From an uncultured Bacteroidota bacterium (GTDB lineage: Bacteria > Bacteroidota > Bacteroidia > Bacteroidales > P3): DNA of 64,000 nucleotides. A program made the translations under genes and the position numbers. The DNA lies in NCBI GenBank assembly GCA_902788805.1, contig CADALO010000002.1, positions 254,349-318,348 of the forward strand, given 5' to 3'. Below, in pieces: positions 19,172-28,624 of the stretch. Position 1 is the stretch's first letter. Each line of letters begins with the position of its first letter. The notes under the pieces were generated by a model. It was not told the origin of the DNA. It was given only the letters and a program-made list of their open reading frames with translations, and ran no database searches.

Positions 19172-20296
19172 ATGCAGAAACTATTGATAGCTTTGTTGCT
19201 TTGCCTGCCGGCGATGGCAGTGTGCCAGAACAACAACAGCAAGACAAATAATGACTCGAAAAAGGTTATCAACGTCAACAAGCTGGATGTCATATACAAC
19301 GACCAGGACAACGAGTACCAGGAGGTGGTGATAGACCAGCCTGCCGACCAGAAACGAAACAATATACCGTCGACGCTGAAGCAGCCCGAAGGCGAGCCCG
19401 ACGAGGAACTGGAGGTCAGCTCGCAGCTGTACCGCCCCGAGCAGATGGGCGACGGCGTGGAGAGCGAGTTCGACATCCTCTACGCCACGATGGACAGCGA
19501 GGTGATACACTATGCCAGCACGTCGGAGCTGCCCAACGGGGTTGAGATACATCTGACCGACAAGGGCAAGGGCCGCAAGTTCTGCTTCCCGACGCCGGAG
19601 CACGCCAAGATGTCGTCGCATTTCGGCGCACGGCGGCGCCGCTGGCACTACGGCGTGGACCTGGCAATGCCGACGGGTGAGCCCATCTATGCCGCCTTCG
19701 ACGGCATTGTGCGCATATCGAAATGGAACAAGAGCTATGGCAATCTTATAGTGATGCGTCACTTCAATGGCTTGGAGACCTACTATGCCCACCTCTCACA
19801 GCGCGACGTTGAGCCGGGCGACACGATACGTGCAGGCCAGGTGATAGGTCTGTGCGGCAACACGGGCCGCAGCTACGGCAGCCACCTGCACTTCGAGATT
19901 CGCTATATGGGCAAGGCGATGAACCCCGAATATGTGATTGACTGCGGCGAGCACAAGCTGCTGTGCGACGAGCTGACGCTGACACCTGCCTATTTCTCGA
20001 AGAAGGGCAGCAGCCACTCATCGCCCTCGCCGGGAGACATAGCCCGCATCAATGCCGATGCAGGTACCGCCGTGAACAATGGCAGCACCATAGCCGCCAG
20101 CCAGCAACGCGACCCGTCGAAGCCTAAACCCAAGGCGTCGCAGGCATCACAGGCCAAATACTACAAGGTGCGCAGCGGCGACACGCTGAGCAAGATTGCC
20201 GCCCGCAACGGCACCACGGTCAAGAAGCTTTGCAAGCTGAACGGCATCAAGGAGACTACTGTCTTGCAGATAGGCAAGCGGCTGAGAGTTAGATAG
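19172..20296 (+). CDS. M23 family metallopeptidase with C-terminal LysM domain
   Basis: 374 residues with a signal peptide ([19 protein letters not shown]). A low-complexity Asn/Lys/Asp linker follows. The M23 (LytM) domain covers about residues 145-255: HYGVD supplies His159 and Asp163, and HLHFE supplies His238 and His240, so all zinc ligands expected of an active endopeptidase are present. A Ser/Pro/Ala/Lys-rich linker leads to one LysM domain at about 329-374 ([20 protein letters not shown]). It would cleave peptidoglycan cross-bridges in the periplasm, or activate amidases. It is 17 bases upstream of trmD, so co-transcription is likely. Confidence 0.9.
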   Translation: MQKLLIALLLCLPAMAVCQNNNSKTNNDSKKVINVNKLDVIYNDQDNEYQEVVIDQPADQKRNNIPSTLKQPEGEPDEELEVSSQLYRPEQMGDGVESEFDILYATMDSEVIHYASTSELPNGVEIHLTDKGKGRKFCFPTPEHAKMSSHFGARRRRWHYGVDLAMPTGEPIYAAFDGIVRISKWNKSYGNLIVMRHFNGLETYYAHLSQRDVEPGDTIRAGQVIGLCGNTGRSYGSHLHFEIRYMGKAMNPEYVIDCGEHKLLCDELTLTPAYFSKKGSSHSSPSPGDIARINADAGTAVNNGSTIAASQQRDPSKPKPKASQASQAKYYKVRSGDTLSKIAARNGTTVKKLCKLNGIKETTVLQIGKRLRVR

Positions 20297-20313
20297 CTAT
20301 AGAGGACGATATT

Positions 20314-20991
20314 ATGAGAATAGACATACTGACACTGTTCCCCAATATGATGGATATGTTCTTCAAGGAGAGCATAGTGAGTCGTGCGCAGAAGAAGGGC
20401 CTGGTGGAGGTCTGCTTCCACGACCTGCACGACTATTCGCTTACGCGCTACGGCAGCGTGGACGACTACCCTTACGGAGGCAGTGCAGGAATGGTGATGG
20501 CTGTGGAGCCTCTGGCCAACTGCATAGAGGAACTGCAGTCGCAGCGCCACTACGACGAGGTCATCTATACCGCGCCCGATGGCGAGATGTTCAGTCAGCC
20601 GATGGCCAACGAACTGTCGCTGAAGGAGAACCTGATAGTACTGTGCGGCCATTACAAGGGCGTGGACGAGCGGCTCAGGGAGCATTTCATCACCAAAGAG
20701 ATATCGATAGGCGACTATGTGCTGACCGGCGGCGAGCTGGCGGCGGCAGTGATATGCGACGCGGTGATAAGGATTCTGCCGGGAGTGATAGGCGACGAGC
20801 AGTCGGCCCTGGAGGATTCGTTCCAGGACGGCCTTGTGGCTCCGCCCGAGTATACGCGCCCGGCTGAGTTCAGGGGTTGGAAGGTGCCCGATGTCCTTTT
20901 GAGCGGCGACCATAGCAAGATAGCCCAGTGGCGCTACGAGCAGGCGCTGGAACGCACCCGCCAGCGCAGACCGGAATTGTTGAAAGAATAG
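20314..20991 (+). CDS. trmD: tRNA (guanine37-N1)-methyltransferase
   Basis: 225 residues, the normal length. TrmD methylates G37 next to the anticodon using S-adenosylmethionine and prevents +1 frameshifting. The SPOUT trefoil-knot signatures are visible: [13 protein letters not shown] near residue 50, [12 protein letters not shown] near 110, and [14 protein letters not shown] near 130. [19 protein letters not shown] lies in the C-terminal domain. It is isolated from rpsP/rimM/rplS, unlike in many bacteria. The RAYT-like transposase gene begins 14 bases after its stop. Confidence 0.95.
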   Translation: MRIDILTLFPNMMDMFFKESIVSRAQKKGLVEVCFHDLHDYSLTRYGSVDDYPYGGSAGMVMAVEPLANCIEELQSQRHYDEVIYTAPDGEMFSQPMANELSLKENLIVLCGHYKGVDERLREHFITKEISIGDYVLTGGELAAAVICDAVIRILPGVIGDEQSALEDSFQDGLVAPPEYTRPAEFRGWKVPDVLLSGDHSKIAQWRYEQALERTRQRRPELLKE

Positions 20992-21005
20992 AATTGGAGG
21001 TTTTG

Positions 21006-21479
21006 GTGGCTAATACATATTGTCAAATATTCGTCCATATTATTTTTGCCGTAAAATATCGTGAGGGAGTCATTGCCCCAAGCTGGCAACAGGAGTTGTA
21101 TTCGTATATGGTTGGTTTGGTTGAGAATCGTGAGCACAAGGTGTTGGCTATTGGAGGAATGAAAGACCATATTCATATTCTGGTCAGTATGTCGCCAAAG
21201 CAATCAGTTTCGGATTTGGTTCACGATATAAAAAGAGCATCAACAAATTGGGTGAAAGAGCGACATTTTGTCAGAGGGGCTTTTGCGTGGCAGGAAGGTT
21301 ATGGCGCTTTTTCGTATGGAAAGTCACAGATAGACAAGGTGGTACATTATATTCGGAATCAGAAAGAGCACCACATTGGAAAGACGATGAAGGAGGAGTA
21401 TATCGATTTTTTGAAGGCATTTGGCACGGTTTTTGATGAGAAATATGTGTTGAAGGATGTAGGTGAGTTAGAGGATTAA
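21006..21479 (+). CDS. REP-associated tyrosine transposase (RAYT) / IS200-like Y1 transposase
   Basis: 157 residues from a GTG start preceded by GGAGG at 20996-21000. The Y1 HUH fold is recognisable. The HUH pair is His55-Ile-His57 in KDHIHIL. The catalytic tyrosine is Tyr115 with Gln119 in HYIRNQ, the spacing seen in IS608-type TnpA. Both sites are intact. Only 14 bases separate it from trmD, leaving no room for a left-end subterminal hairpin outside trmD. Five oriented hairpins follow immediately, and the first begins at the stop codon. That arrangement fits a domesticated RAYT better than an autonomous IS200. No accessory tnpB is present. Confidence 0.85.
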   Translation: MANTYCQIFVHIIFAVKYREGVIAPSWQQELYSYMVGLVENREHKVLAIGGMKDHIHILVSMSPKQSVSDLVHDIKRASTNWVKERHFVRGAFAWQEGYGAFSYGKSQIDKVVHYIRNQKEHHIGKTMKEEYIDFLKAFGTVFDEKYVLKDVGELED

Positions 21480-21721
21480 AAGAAAACCCCTACGGGGTTG
21501 GAGGTGGAGGATGGCAATTGTGCTATTAAGAGAAAACCCCTATGGGGTAAGGACGAACAAAAGACAATTGCTATAAAAAAGACTAGAATAATTCCCCAGA
21601 GGGGAATACTTTTAATAGAATACAACGTTATATAGGTGGATATTTATCCCCGTAGGGGATATCTTTTAATAAAAACGCCGAAGACATTATATTACAATAA
21701 TCCCCGTAGGGGATTTCTTTT
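21472..21721. repeat. Oriented REP-like hairpin array beside the RAYT gene
   Basis: Five hairpins of the form (A/T)CCCC-nnn-GGGG(A/T) lie at 21485-21499, 21536-21548, 21591-21607, 21646-21660 and 21700-21714, spaced about 50-57 bases. Each has a CTTTTAATA-like tail on one side. The first two are in the opposite orientation to the last three, giving a head-to-tail change as in BIMEs. Loops are TAC, TAT, AGA, GTA and GTA. The stop codon of the transposase lies within the tail of the first element. No gene is seen here. Confidence 0.85.
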
Positions 21722-21755
21722 AAACAAACGAAATTAAACGAAAAAACCCAATAAT

Positions 21756-22451
21756 ATGACAGAATTTGAGAAATATGCCACCCGTCATTGTGGCATCAGC
21801 AGCACAACTTACGCCAAGTACACTTCGGCAATCAATAAAAACGCAATGGCAGGTATGGTCAGCGACTCGCTGACGCCATACATCATCGAGGAACGCCAGC
21901 TGAATATGACGCAGATGGATGTCTTCTCGCGTCTGATGATGGACCGCATCATTTTCCTGGGCACTGCCATCGACGACTATACGAGCAATGTGATCCAGGC
22001 TCAGTTGCTGTTCCTTGAGAGCGTTGACAACCAGAAGGATATACAGATTTATCTGAATTCGCCGGGAGGCGGTGTCTATGCCGGTCTGGGCATCTACGAC
22101 ACGATGCAATACATCCAGCCCAAGGTGGCCACCATCTGCACCGGTTTGGCAGCATCGATGGCTAGCGTTCTGCTGTGCGCCGGCGAGAAGGGTATGCGCT
22201 GCGCCCTGCCGCACAGCCGTGTGATGATTCATCAGCCGATGGGCGGTGCCGAAGGTCAGGCAAGCGATATGGAAATCACAGTGCGCGAGATTCAGAAGCT
22301 GAAGAAAGAGCTCTATGAAATCATTGCCAAGCACAGCGGCCAGACCTTTGAGCAGGTGGAGCACGACAGCGACCGCGACCACTGGTTCACCGCTGAGGAG
22401 GCCAAGGCCTATGGTATGATTGACGAGGTGCTGGTCAGGAAGGCAGAATAA
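21756..22451 (+). CDS. clpP: ATP-dependent Clp protease proteolytic subunit
   Basis: 231 residues. ClpP is the serine protease barrel that degrades substrates unfolded by ClpX or ClpC. The catalytic serine is Ser134 in GLAASMASV and the histidine is His159 in MIHQPMGG, 25 residues later as in canonical ClpP. IYLNSPGGGVYAGLGIYDTM forms the oxyanion and substrate-groove strand. The N-terminal extension of about 35 residues before IIEERQ is longer than in E. coli and may be a propeptide. The usual clpX partner is not adjacent. dut follows after 15 bases. Confidence 0.95.
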   Translation: MTEFEKYATRHCGISSTTYAKYTSAINKNAMAGMVSDSLTPYIIEERQLNMTQMDVFSRLMMDRIIFLGTAIDDYTSNVIQAQLLFLESVDNQKDIQIYLNSPGGGVYAGLGIYDTMQYIQPKVATICTGLAASMASVLLCAGEKGMRCALPHSRVMIHQPMGGAEGQASDMEITVREIQKLKKELYEIIAKHSGQTFEQVEHDSDRDHWFTAEEAKAYGMIDEVLVRKAE

Positions 22452-22466
22452 CGTAATATCGAAGAG

Positions 22467-22904
22467 ATGCAAGTCAAATTCATAAACCGCAGCCATCATC
22501 CGCTGCCGAAATACGAGACGACCCTCTCGGCAGGAATGGACCTCAGGGCATTCCTGCCAGAGGGTCCGATAACGCTTAAACCCCTTGAGAGAGGCCTTGT
22601 CAAGACGGGTCTTTTTATGGAGTTGCCGGCAGGCTATGAGGCGCAGGTGAGGCCGCGCAGTGGCCTGGCGCTGAAGAAGGGTATCACTGTCCTCAACAGT
22701 CCTGGCACCATCGATGCCGACTATCGCGGTGAGGTCTGTGTGATACTCATAAACCTGTCGGGCGAAGAGTTTGTCATCAACGACGGCGAGCGCATAGCCC
22801 AGATGGTCATTGCCCGCCACGAGCAGGCAGAGATTGTCGAGGTAACGGAACTCACAGACACCGAGCGTGGTGCAGGAGGATTCGGGCATACAGGAAAGAA
22901 ATGA
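22467..22904 (+). CDS. dut: dUTP diphosphatase
   Basis: 145 residues, typical trimeric dUTPase length. It hydrolyses dUTP to dUMP and diphosphate, limiting uracil incorporation and supplying dTMP synthesis. All five motifs are visible: GMDLRAFLP (1), [11 protein letters not shown] (2), [11 protein letters not shown] (3), RIAQMVI (4) and [10 protein letters not shown] (5). Its stop overlaps the next start by four bases (ATGA), which indicates coupling with the DUF1343 gene. ung, the other uracil-handling gene, lies 5 kb downstream on the same strand. Confidence 0.96.
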   Translation: MQVKFINRSHHPLPKYETTLSAGMDLRAFLPEGPITLKPLERGLVKTGLFMELPAGYEAQVRPRSGLALKKGITVLNSPGTIDADYRGEVCVILINLSGEEFVINDGERIAQMVIARHEQAEIVEVTELTDTERGAGGFGHTGKK

Positions 22905-24142
22905 AAACGTTTTTTTTGTCGTTTTGGATATTGATGGTGGCTGTTTCGTGCCAGGCGCAACCGTCTATGCCTGACAAAACGGACACGATCCCTAAAACGT
23001 TGTCGTTGCGTGTTGGTGCCGAGGAACTGTTTTCGAAGGAATATGCCAAATATGATGGTTCGCGATATGCCGTCGTTGGCAACCAGTCGTCGCTGGTAGG
23101 CGAAGTGCATCTGGTCGATACGCTGCTTTCGTGTGGCGTCAATATTGTCAAGATATTCTGTCCTGAACACGGTTTCCGCGGCAAAGCCGAAGCCGGTGCA
23201 CGTGTCGGAGACGAGAACGACGCAAAGACCGGCCTGCCGATAGTCTCGCTCTACGGCAAGAACAAGAAGCCCACGCCCGAGCAGATGAAAGACATCGACG
23301 CTGTCATCTTCGACTTGCAAGATGTGGGATGTCGCTTCTACACTTACATCTCCACGCTGCACTATGTTATGGAGGCCTGTGCTGAAAACAGCATACCTCT
23401 CGTTGTCCTCGACCGTCCCAACCCTAACTGCCACTATGTAGATGGACCTGTGCTGGACAAGAAATACCAGTCGTTCATTGGGATGCATCCTGTGCCGATT
23501 GTCTACGGCCTTACTATCGGCGAATATGCCACGATGATTAACGGCGAGCGGTGGCTGAAAGACAGCCTGCAGTGCGACCTCATCGTTGTTCCAATGCAGA
23601 ACTACCGTCGCGACAGCAGCTATGTGCTGCCCGTCGCTCCGTCGCCAAACTTGCAGACACCGCAGTCAATTCTGCTCTACCCGTCGCTATGCCTGTTTGA
23701 AGGCACCAACATCAGCGTGGGACGCGGCACGGAGACACCCTTTGAAGTCATTGGAAATCCCAACTACAGAACCACCTATATGGAGTCGGAGAATGGTGAG
23801 GAACCAGGGAAACATACCTCTTTTACGCCAACGCCAATCAAAGGCGTGAGTGAGAATCCTCCATTCAAGGGTCAGTTCTGCAGAGGACTTGACCTCAGCA
23901 AGGTGCAGGTTCCCGCCAAGTTTGACCTCACCTACCTGCTGTGGATGTACAACCATACGCCCAAAGACTCTTTCTTCAAGCAGACCAACAGCTTTGAGAA
24001 ACTGGCAGGAACCGACCAGCTGCGCAAGCAAATAAAGGCCGGAATGAGTGAGGAGGAGATCAGGGCAAGCTGGGAGCCGGCGTTGTCGAAGTACAAGGAA
24101 ATCCGCAAGAAATATCTGTTGTATCCTGACGTTAAAAATTGA
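22901..24142 (+). CDS. DUF1343 / NamZ-like exo-beta-N-acetylmuramidase
   Basis: 413 residues with a signal peptide ([19 protein letters not shown]). A cysteine near the cleavage site may instead mark a lipoprotein. The DUF1343 core is clear: [50 protein letters not shown] and [14 protein letters not shown]. Characterised DUF1343 members (NamZ) remove terminal MurNAc from peptidoglycan fragments, so a role in cell-wall recycling or salvage is inferred. It overlaps dut and lpxK by four bases on each side, indicating one transcript. Confidence 0.85.
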   Translation: MKTFFLSFWILMVAVSCQAQPSMPDKTDTIPKTLSLRVGAEELFSKEYAKYDGSRYAVVGNQSSLVGEVHLVDTLLSCGVNIVKIFCPEHGFRGKAEAGARVGDENDAKTGLPIVSLYGKNKKPTPEQMKDIDAVIFDLQDVGCRFYTYISTLHYVMEACAENSIPLVVLDRPNPNCHYVDGPVLDKKYQSFIGMHPVPIVYGLTIGEYATMINGERWLKDSLQCDLIVVPMQNYRRDSSYVLPVAPSPNLQTPQSILLYPSLCLFEGTNISVGRGTETPFEVIGNPNYRTTYMESENGEEPGKHTSFTPTPIKGVSENPPFKGQFCRGLDLSKVQVPAKFDLTYLLWMYNHTPKDSFFKQTNSFEKLAGTDQLRKQIKAGMSEEEIRASWEPALSKYKEIRKKYLLYPDVKN

Positions 24143-25170
24143 AAGCTTTAAGGTTCATAGTATGTTTGCTGCTGCTTCCGCTTACAATGTGGTATGCTGT
24201 GGTCGTGGCATTGCGAAACCTGCTCTTCGACTGGGGCTGCAAGAAGGCTGTCAGCCCTGCTTTGCCTACCATCGGCATAGGCAATCTGCGTATGGGCGGA
24301 ACGGGCAAGACGCCTCACACAGAGTATATTATAAGACTGCTTGAAGGCAGGCATACGGCTCTGCTGAGCCGTGGCTATGGCCGCTCGACAAACGGTTTTG
24401 TGCTTGCCGACAGCAATTGTGACGCCTCACAGATTGGCGACGAGCCGCTGATGATGGCGAAGAAATACCCTAATCTGACCGTTGCCGTATGCGAGAGCCG
24501 TGTGGAGGGCGTTGAACGACTTATGCAATTGCCGACACCGCCTGAGGTAGTGGTGCTTGACGATGTCTTCCAGCACCGCCACATCAAGCCTGAACTTACC
24601 CTGCTGTTGACAGAGTATGGCGACCCATATTTCGCGGACCATATCCTGCCGTTCGGCAATCTGCGCGAGTCGCGACGCGGCAGAAGGCGCGCAGACATTA
24701 TTGTTGTCACCAAGTGCCCCAAGGAATTGACCGATGCAGAACGCCAGACAATCTGCAAGAAGCTGAAGCCACGTGCTGGGCAGGAGGTGTATTTCTCATA
24801 CATTGAATACGGCCAGCCGGTGCCGGTATATGGCGGAGAGGCTTATGCGGATGTCGACAGCCTGCTTGTCGTGACTGGTATTGCCCATCCCGAACCCCTG
24901 CTGAAGCATTTGCAGGAAGGACACAACGTGACGCATCTGCGCTTTGCCGACCATCACGGATTCAGCATCTCCAACTGTCAGAAGATAAGGTCTGCCTTTG
25001 AGCGTATTGACGGCAGCAAAGCGGTGATTACCACCGAGAAAGATGCTGCACGGATGCTGGCTCCCGAGGTGCGTGCACAGCTCGAAGGCTTGCCGTTGTA
25101 CTATCTGCCCATCGAGGTGCATTTCTTCGACGAAGAGGCTTTCAATAAAGCCGTTATCAAAAAACTTTAG
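24139..25170 (+). CDS. lpxK: Tetraacyldisaccharide 4'-kinase
   Basis: 343 residues. LpxK phosphorylates the lipid A disaccharide at the 4' position to give lipid IVA on the inner face of the inner membrane. An N-terminal hydrophobic segment ([16 protein letters not shown]) provides the membrane contact. The P-loop [12 protein letters not shown] sits near residue 50. [20 protein letters not shown] supplies the Walker-B-like motif and [10 protein letters not shown] follows. The start appears to be TTG inside the upstream stop (TTGA overlap); no ATG lies close enough to give the N-terminal helix. Confidence 0.93.
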   Translation: MKALRFIVCLLLLPLTMWYAVVVALRNLLFDWGCKKAVSPALPTIGIGNLRMGGTGKTPHTEYIIRLLEGRHTALLSRGYGRSTNGFVLADSNCDASQIGDEPLMMAKKYPNLTVAVCESRVEGVERLMQLPTPPEVVVLDDVFQHRHIKPELTLLLTEYGDPYFADHILPFGNLRESRRGRRRADIIVVTKCPKELTDAERQTICKKLKPRAGQEVYFSYIEYGQPVPVYGGEAYADVDSLLVVTGIAHPEPLLKHLQEGHNVTHLRFADHHGFSISNCQKIRSAFERIDGSKAVITTEKDAARMLAPEVRAQLEGLPLYYLPIEVHFFDEEAFNKAVIKKL

Positions 25171-25190
25171 GAGCATTTCAAATTTATTTG

Positions 25191-25198
25191 TACCTTTG
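25191..25198 (+). promoter_or_regulatory. Bacteroidota -7 promoter box before lysS
   Basis: TACCTTTG matches TAnnTTTG exactly and lies 73 bases upstream of the lysS ATG. A perfect -33 TTTG at the usual 19-21 base spacing is not present. It would let lysS be transcribed independently of lpxK. Confidence 0.6.
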
Positions 25199-25271
25199 CA
25201 TTTTCACGCGTGTATATATTTACGCGTGTATAAAGATTGTTATTTGCAGAAAATCAAAAAGATATTATATT

Positions 25272-26990
25272 ATGGCAGAACTGAGTGAACAAGAACAAAT
25301 CCGCAGAAATTCGCTTAACGAGCTGAAAAAACTGGGTATTAATCCCTATCCGGCCGCACTTTATGAAGTGAACGCCAACAGCGCAGAGATATTGGAGGAA
25401 TATCCGAAGGACAATAGCAAGTTCCAGAATATCAGCATAGCAGGTCGTATTATGAGCCGCCGCATAATGGGCGCCGCTTCCTTCGTGGAGCTGCAGGACT
25501 CCTATGGCCGCATACAGCTTTACATCAAACGCGACGAGATATGCCCCGGTGAAGACAAGACAATGTACAACACCGTCTTCAAACGCCTGCTTGACATCGG
25601 CGACATCATTGGTGTTACCGGCTTTGTCTTTGTCACCCAGATGGGCGAGACTTCCATCCACGTGAAGAGCCTCACGGTGCTTAGCAAGAGCCTGCGTCCC
25701 CTGCCTATTGTAAAGGAGAAAGACGGTGTGGTATACGATGCCTTCAGCGACCCCGAGCTCCGCTACCGTATGCGTTATGTCGACCTGATTGTCAATCCTC
25801 AGGTGCGTGAGACCTTCGTGCAGCGCGCCAAGATTGTCAACGAAATGCGCAATTACTTCAACGAGCAGGGCTACCTCGAGGTCGACACGCCTGTGCTGCA
25901 GAGCATCCCCGGCGGTGCCGCCGCACGCCCCTTCATCACGCACCATAACGCCCTCGACATCGACCTCTACCTGCGCATAGCCAACGAGCTGTATCTCAAA
26001 CGTCTTATCGTGGGTGGCTTCAAGGGCGTATACGAGTTCAGCCGCAACTTCCGCAACGAGGGTATGGACCGTACCCACAACCCCGAGTTCACCTGCATGG
26101 AGATATATGTGGCCTACAAGGACTACAACTGGATGATGACCTTTACCGAGAATATGCTTGAGCGCATCGCCAAAGCCCTTCACGGCGACACCAAGGTCAA
26201 CGTCTGGGGCAATGAGATAGACTTCAAGCCGCCGTTCCGTCGCGCCCCGATGTGCGAGCTCATCAAGGAGGAAACCGGTGTCGACGTGGCTTCAATGAAC
26301 GAAGACGAACTGCGCGAGGCCTGCAAGCGCCTTGGCGTGGAGACCGATGCCACTATGGGCAAAGGCAAGCTTATCGACGCCATTTTCGGGGAGAAATGCG
26401 AGGGCAAGCTCATCCAGCCCACCTTCGTCACCGACTATCCTATCGAGATGTCGCCCCTCTGCAAGCGCCACCGCGACAACCCAGAGCTCACCGAACGCTT
26501 CGAGCTCTTTGTCTGCGGAAAGGAATTGGCCAACGCCTACAGCGAGCTCAACGACCCCATCGACCAGCTGGGCCGCTTCCAGGAGCAGCTGCGCCTGAGC
26601 GAGAAAGGCGACGACGAGGCTATGTTCATCGATATGGACTTTGTCCGTGCCCTCGAGTACGGTATGCCGCCCACCAGCGGTATGGGTATCGGCATCGACC
26701 GCCTCGTTATGATGATGACCGGCGCACAGAGCATCCAAGATGTGCTTCTCTTCCCACAGATGAAGCCCGAGAAGAAAGCCGCCGTCACCACCGACGAAGA
26801 CTTTGTCAATCACGGTGTGGCCGCGGAGTGGGTGCCTATGCTTCGCAAGGCGGGTATCAACACCATTGCCCAGCTCAAGGAAGCCAACCCCAACAAACTC
26901 TATAACGACCTCAACGGCTTGCGCAAGAAGAACAAACTCGACATCCCGCCGGTACAGAAAGAGGCCGTTGAAGCTTGGATTAACGGATGA
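25272..26990 (+). CDS. lysS: Lysyl-tRNA synthetase, class II
   Basis: 572 residues from ATG at 25272 ([15 protein letters not shown]). An in-frame upstream extension to 25188 is ruled out because it crosses the promoter box. The N-terminal OB anticodon-binding domain includes [20 protein letters not shown]. The catalytic domain carries motif 2 ([20 protein letters not shown]) and motif 3 ([15 protein letters not shown]). A C-terminal addition of about 65 residues ([20 protein letters not shown]...) resembles a helix-hairpin-helix module, as in some Bacteroidota LysRS. The stop overlaps the next start by four bases. Confidence 0.96.
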   Translation: MAELSEQEQIRRNSLNELKKLGINPYPAALYEVNANSAEILEEYPKDNSKFQNISIAGRIMSRRIMGAASFVELQDSYGRIQLYIKRDEICPGEDKTMYNTVFKRLLDIGDIIGVTGFVFVTQMGETSIHVKSLTVLSKSLRPLPIVKEKDGVVYDAFSDPELRYRMRYVDLIVNPQVRETFVQRAKIVNEMRNYFNEQGYLEVDTPVLQSIPGGAAARPFITHHNALDIDLYLRIANELYLKRLIVGGFKGVYEFSRNFRNEGMDRTHNPEFTCMEIYVAYKDYNWMMTFTENMLERIAKALHGDTKVNVWGNEIDFKPPFRRAPMCELIKEETGVDVASMNEDELREACKRLGVETDATMGKGKLIDAIFGEKCEGKLIQPTFVTDYPIEMSPLCKRHRDNPELTERFELFVCGKELANAYSELNDPIDQLGRFQEQLRLSEKGDDEAMFIDMDFVRALEYGMPPTSGMGIGIDRLVMMMTGAQSIQDVLLFPQMKPEKKAAVTTDEDFVNHGVAAEWVPMLRKAGINTIAQLKEANPNKLYNDLNGLRKKNKLDIPPVQKEAVEAWING

Positions 26991-27622
26991 TAAAGCAATT
27001 CACCTTCAATCACTTCGGAGTCAACTGCTACGTCGTCTACGACGAGCAGTCGGCCGAATGTGCCATTGTCGACCCTGGTATGGAAGCCTCATACGAGGAC
27101 GCGCAGCTATTCCAGTTCATCGAACGCAAAGGGCTGCACCCCACACTGTTGCTGCTAACCCACGCCCACGTGGACCATATATGCGGACTTCGCAGCGCGG
27201 CCGAGAAATATAACCTGCCGGTAACGATGCACTGCGACGGTACGAAGCTGTTACGCCAGGCCGAGGCCTATGGCGGCATAATGGGTTTCGATGTCAGACG
27301 TGCCGACGACTTGGCATCGAAGCACATAGACGAAGGTGCTGAGTTGGCAGTCGGCGGCATCAAGATTGAATGCCGCTTTGTGCCGGGCCATTGCGAGGGC
27401 AGCATCTGCTATGTGATTCCTTCCGAAGAGGCTGTAATCACCGGCGACGCACTCTTCCAAGGCAGTATAGGCCGCACCGACCTGCCTGGTGGCAACTACC
27501 AGCAACTAATTGAAAATCTGCGCAACAAGATAATGACTCTGCCCGACAACTATATGGTGTTGCCGGGCCACGGCGAATCATCGACCATAGGCGACGAAAG
27601 AAAATACAACCCGTTCCTTTGA
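26987..27622 (+). CDS. MBL-fold metallohydrolase (glyoxalase II-like)
   Basis: 211 residues. The metallo-beta-lactamase motif [10 protein letters not shown] is at about residues 57-66. Further metal ligands lie in [24 protein letters not shown] and [11 protein letters not shown]. The fold and length match the YcbL/GloB-like group of glyoxalase II relatives, which hydrolyse thioesters such as S-lactoylglutathione analogues; the exact substrate is not readable. It overlaps lysS by four bases, so it is translationally coupled to it. Confidence 0.85.
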   Translation: MIKQFTFNHFGVNCYVVYDEQSAECAIVDPGMEASYEDAQLFQFIERKGLHPTLLLLTHAHVDHICGLRSAAEKYNLPVTMHCDGTKLLRQAEAYGGIMGFDVRRADDLASKHIDEGAELAVGGIKIECRFVPGHCEGSICYVIPSEEAVITGDALFQGSIGRTDLPGGNYQQLIENLRNKIMTLPDNYMVLPGHGESSTIGDERKYNPFL

Positions 27623-27653
27623 TGCCGAAAAGGATAACAAAACCAATACACAG

Positions 27654-28331
27654 ATGGACCCGAAGATAGAAAAAAGCTGGCTCGAGGTGCTGCGACCGCA
27701 GTTCGAAGCTCCCTATCTTGCAGAGCTAAAGCAGTTCCTTGTGGCCGAACGTGCGGCCTACACCTGCTATCCAAAGGGCAAGGACATCTTTGCCGCCTTC
27801 GACCGCACGCCTTTCGACAAGGTAAAGGTGGTCATTCTGGGTCAAGACCCATACCACGAACCAGGCCAAGCTATGGGCCTCTGCTTTTCGGTGCCCGACG
27901 GCATCGCGGTTCCGCCTTCGCTGGTCAACATCATCAAAGAGATAAACTCCGATTTGGGTACCGACATACCCCTTACCGGTGGCGACCTTAGCGGTTGGGC
28001 CGAACAGGGCGTGCTGCTGCTCAATGCCACTCTGACCGTGCGTGCACACCAAGCCGGCAGCCATCAGCGCCGCGGCTGGGAGCAGTTCACCGACGCCGCC
28101 ATACGCGAGTTGTCGGCACGTCGCAGGGGTATCGTCTTCCTGCTGTGGGGCAGCTATGCCATAGCCAAAAGCCAGTTCATCGACAAGGGCAAGCACCACA
28201 TCCTAACAGCGCCCCATCCCTCGCCGCTCTCGGCCTACCGCGGCTTCTTCGGCTGCCGCCATTTCTCCAAGGCCAACGAGCTGCTTGCCAGCGAAGGCCT
28301 GCAGCCCATTGACTGGACGCGAATAGGATAG
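27654..28331 (+). CDS. ung: Uracil-DNA glycosylase, family 1
   Basis: 225 residues, standard UDG length. It removes uracil from DNA to start base-excision repair. The water-activating motif GQDPYHEPGQAMGLCFSV is near residue 65. LLNATLTVRAHQAGSH is the uracil-recognition strand. The leucine-loop motif TAPHPSPLSAYRGFFGCRHF is near residue 185 and contains the catalytic histidine. It lies 31 bases after the MBL gene and is the last plus-strand gene of this run, convergent with sprA. Confidence 0.96.
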   Translation: MDPKIEKSWLEVLRPQFEAPYLAELKQFLVAERAAYTCYPKGKDIFAAFDRTPFDKVKVVILGQDPYHEPGQAMGLCFSVPDGIAVPPSLVNIIKEINSDLGTDIPLTGGDLSGWAEQGVLLLNATLTVRAHQAGSHQRRGWEQFTDAAIRELSARRRGIVFLLWGSYAIAKSQFIDKGKHHILTAPHPSPLSAYRGFFGCRHFSKANELLASEGLQPIDWTRIG

Positions 28332-28432
28332 CCTGAGTGCCGCTGTCGAGCATCGCGGAACACTACTTCTTTTTGCATCGTTTTAACGCTGCCTCTTGTA
28401 GGTGGCAGGATTGTTTTTTGCAGGTACCAACA

Positions 28433-28535
28433 CCGTTCGTTGTCCAGTCGTTGTCCAGTTGTTGTCCAGTTGTTGTCCAGTCATTGACTGGACAACAACT
28501 GGACAACAACTGGACAACGACTGGACAACGAACGG
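28433..28535. repeat. Long perfect 11-bp-unit palindrome, TTGTCCAG type
   Basis: The 51-bp arms (28433-28483 and 28485-28535) are perfectly complementary around one central T. Each arm is four direct 11-bp units, CGTTGTCCAGT or TGTTGTCCAGT. Outside the arms CAACACC and GGTGTTG continue the symmetry imperfectly and resemble the ACCAACnCCG flanks of the other copies. It sits between convergent ung and sprA, where it could act as a bidirectional terminator, but it has no T-tract. Confidence 0.95.
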
Positions 28536-28624
28536 ACCGGGTGTTGTAAATGGCTGATTATGAATGCCGGTTTTTGCAATGAAAAAACGAGGAGGGGAAG
28601 AGGCGATTTTAATCCGCTTGGGGC

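Noticed and set aside
21485..21714. Possible CRISPR array: short repeats about 54 bases apart after the transposase
   Set aside because: The repeated core is only 11-17 bases and palindromic, loops and flanks vary, and the orientation switches after the second unit. No cas genes are near. A REP-like array explains it better.
28433..28535. Reading the long palindromes simply as intrinsic terminators
   Set aside because: Two sit between convergent genes, which would fit, but none has a T-tract next to the stem. One lies in a divergent gap, and the arms are far longer than any terminator needs. Termination may be a side effect.
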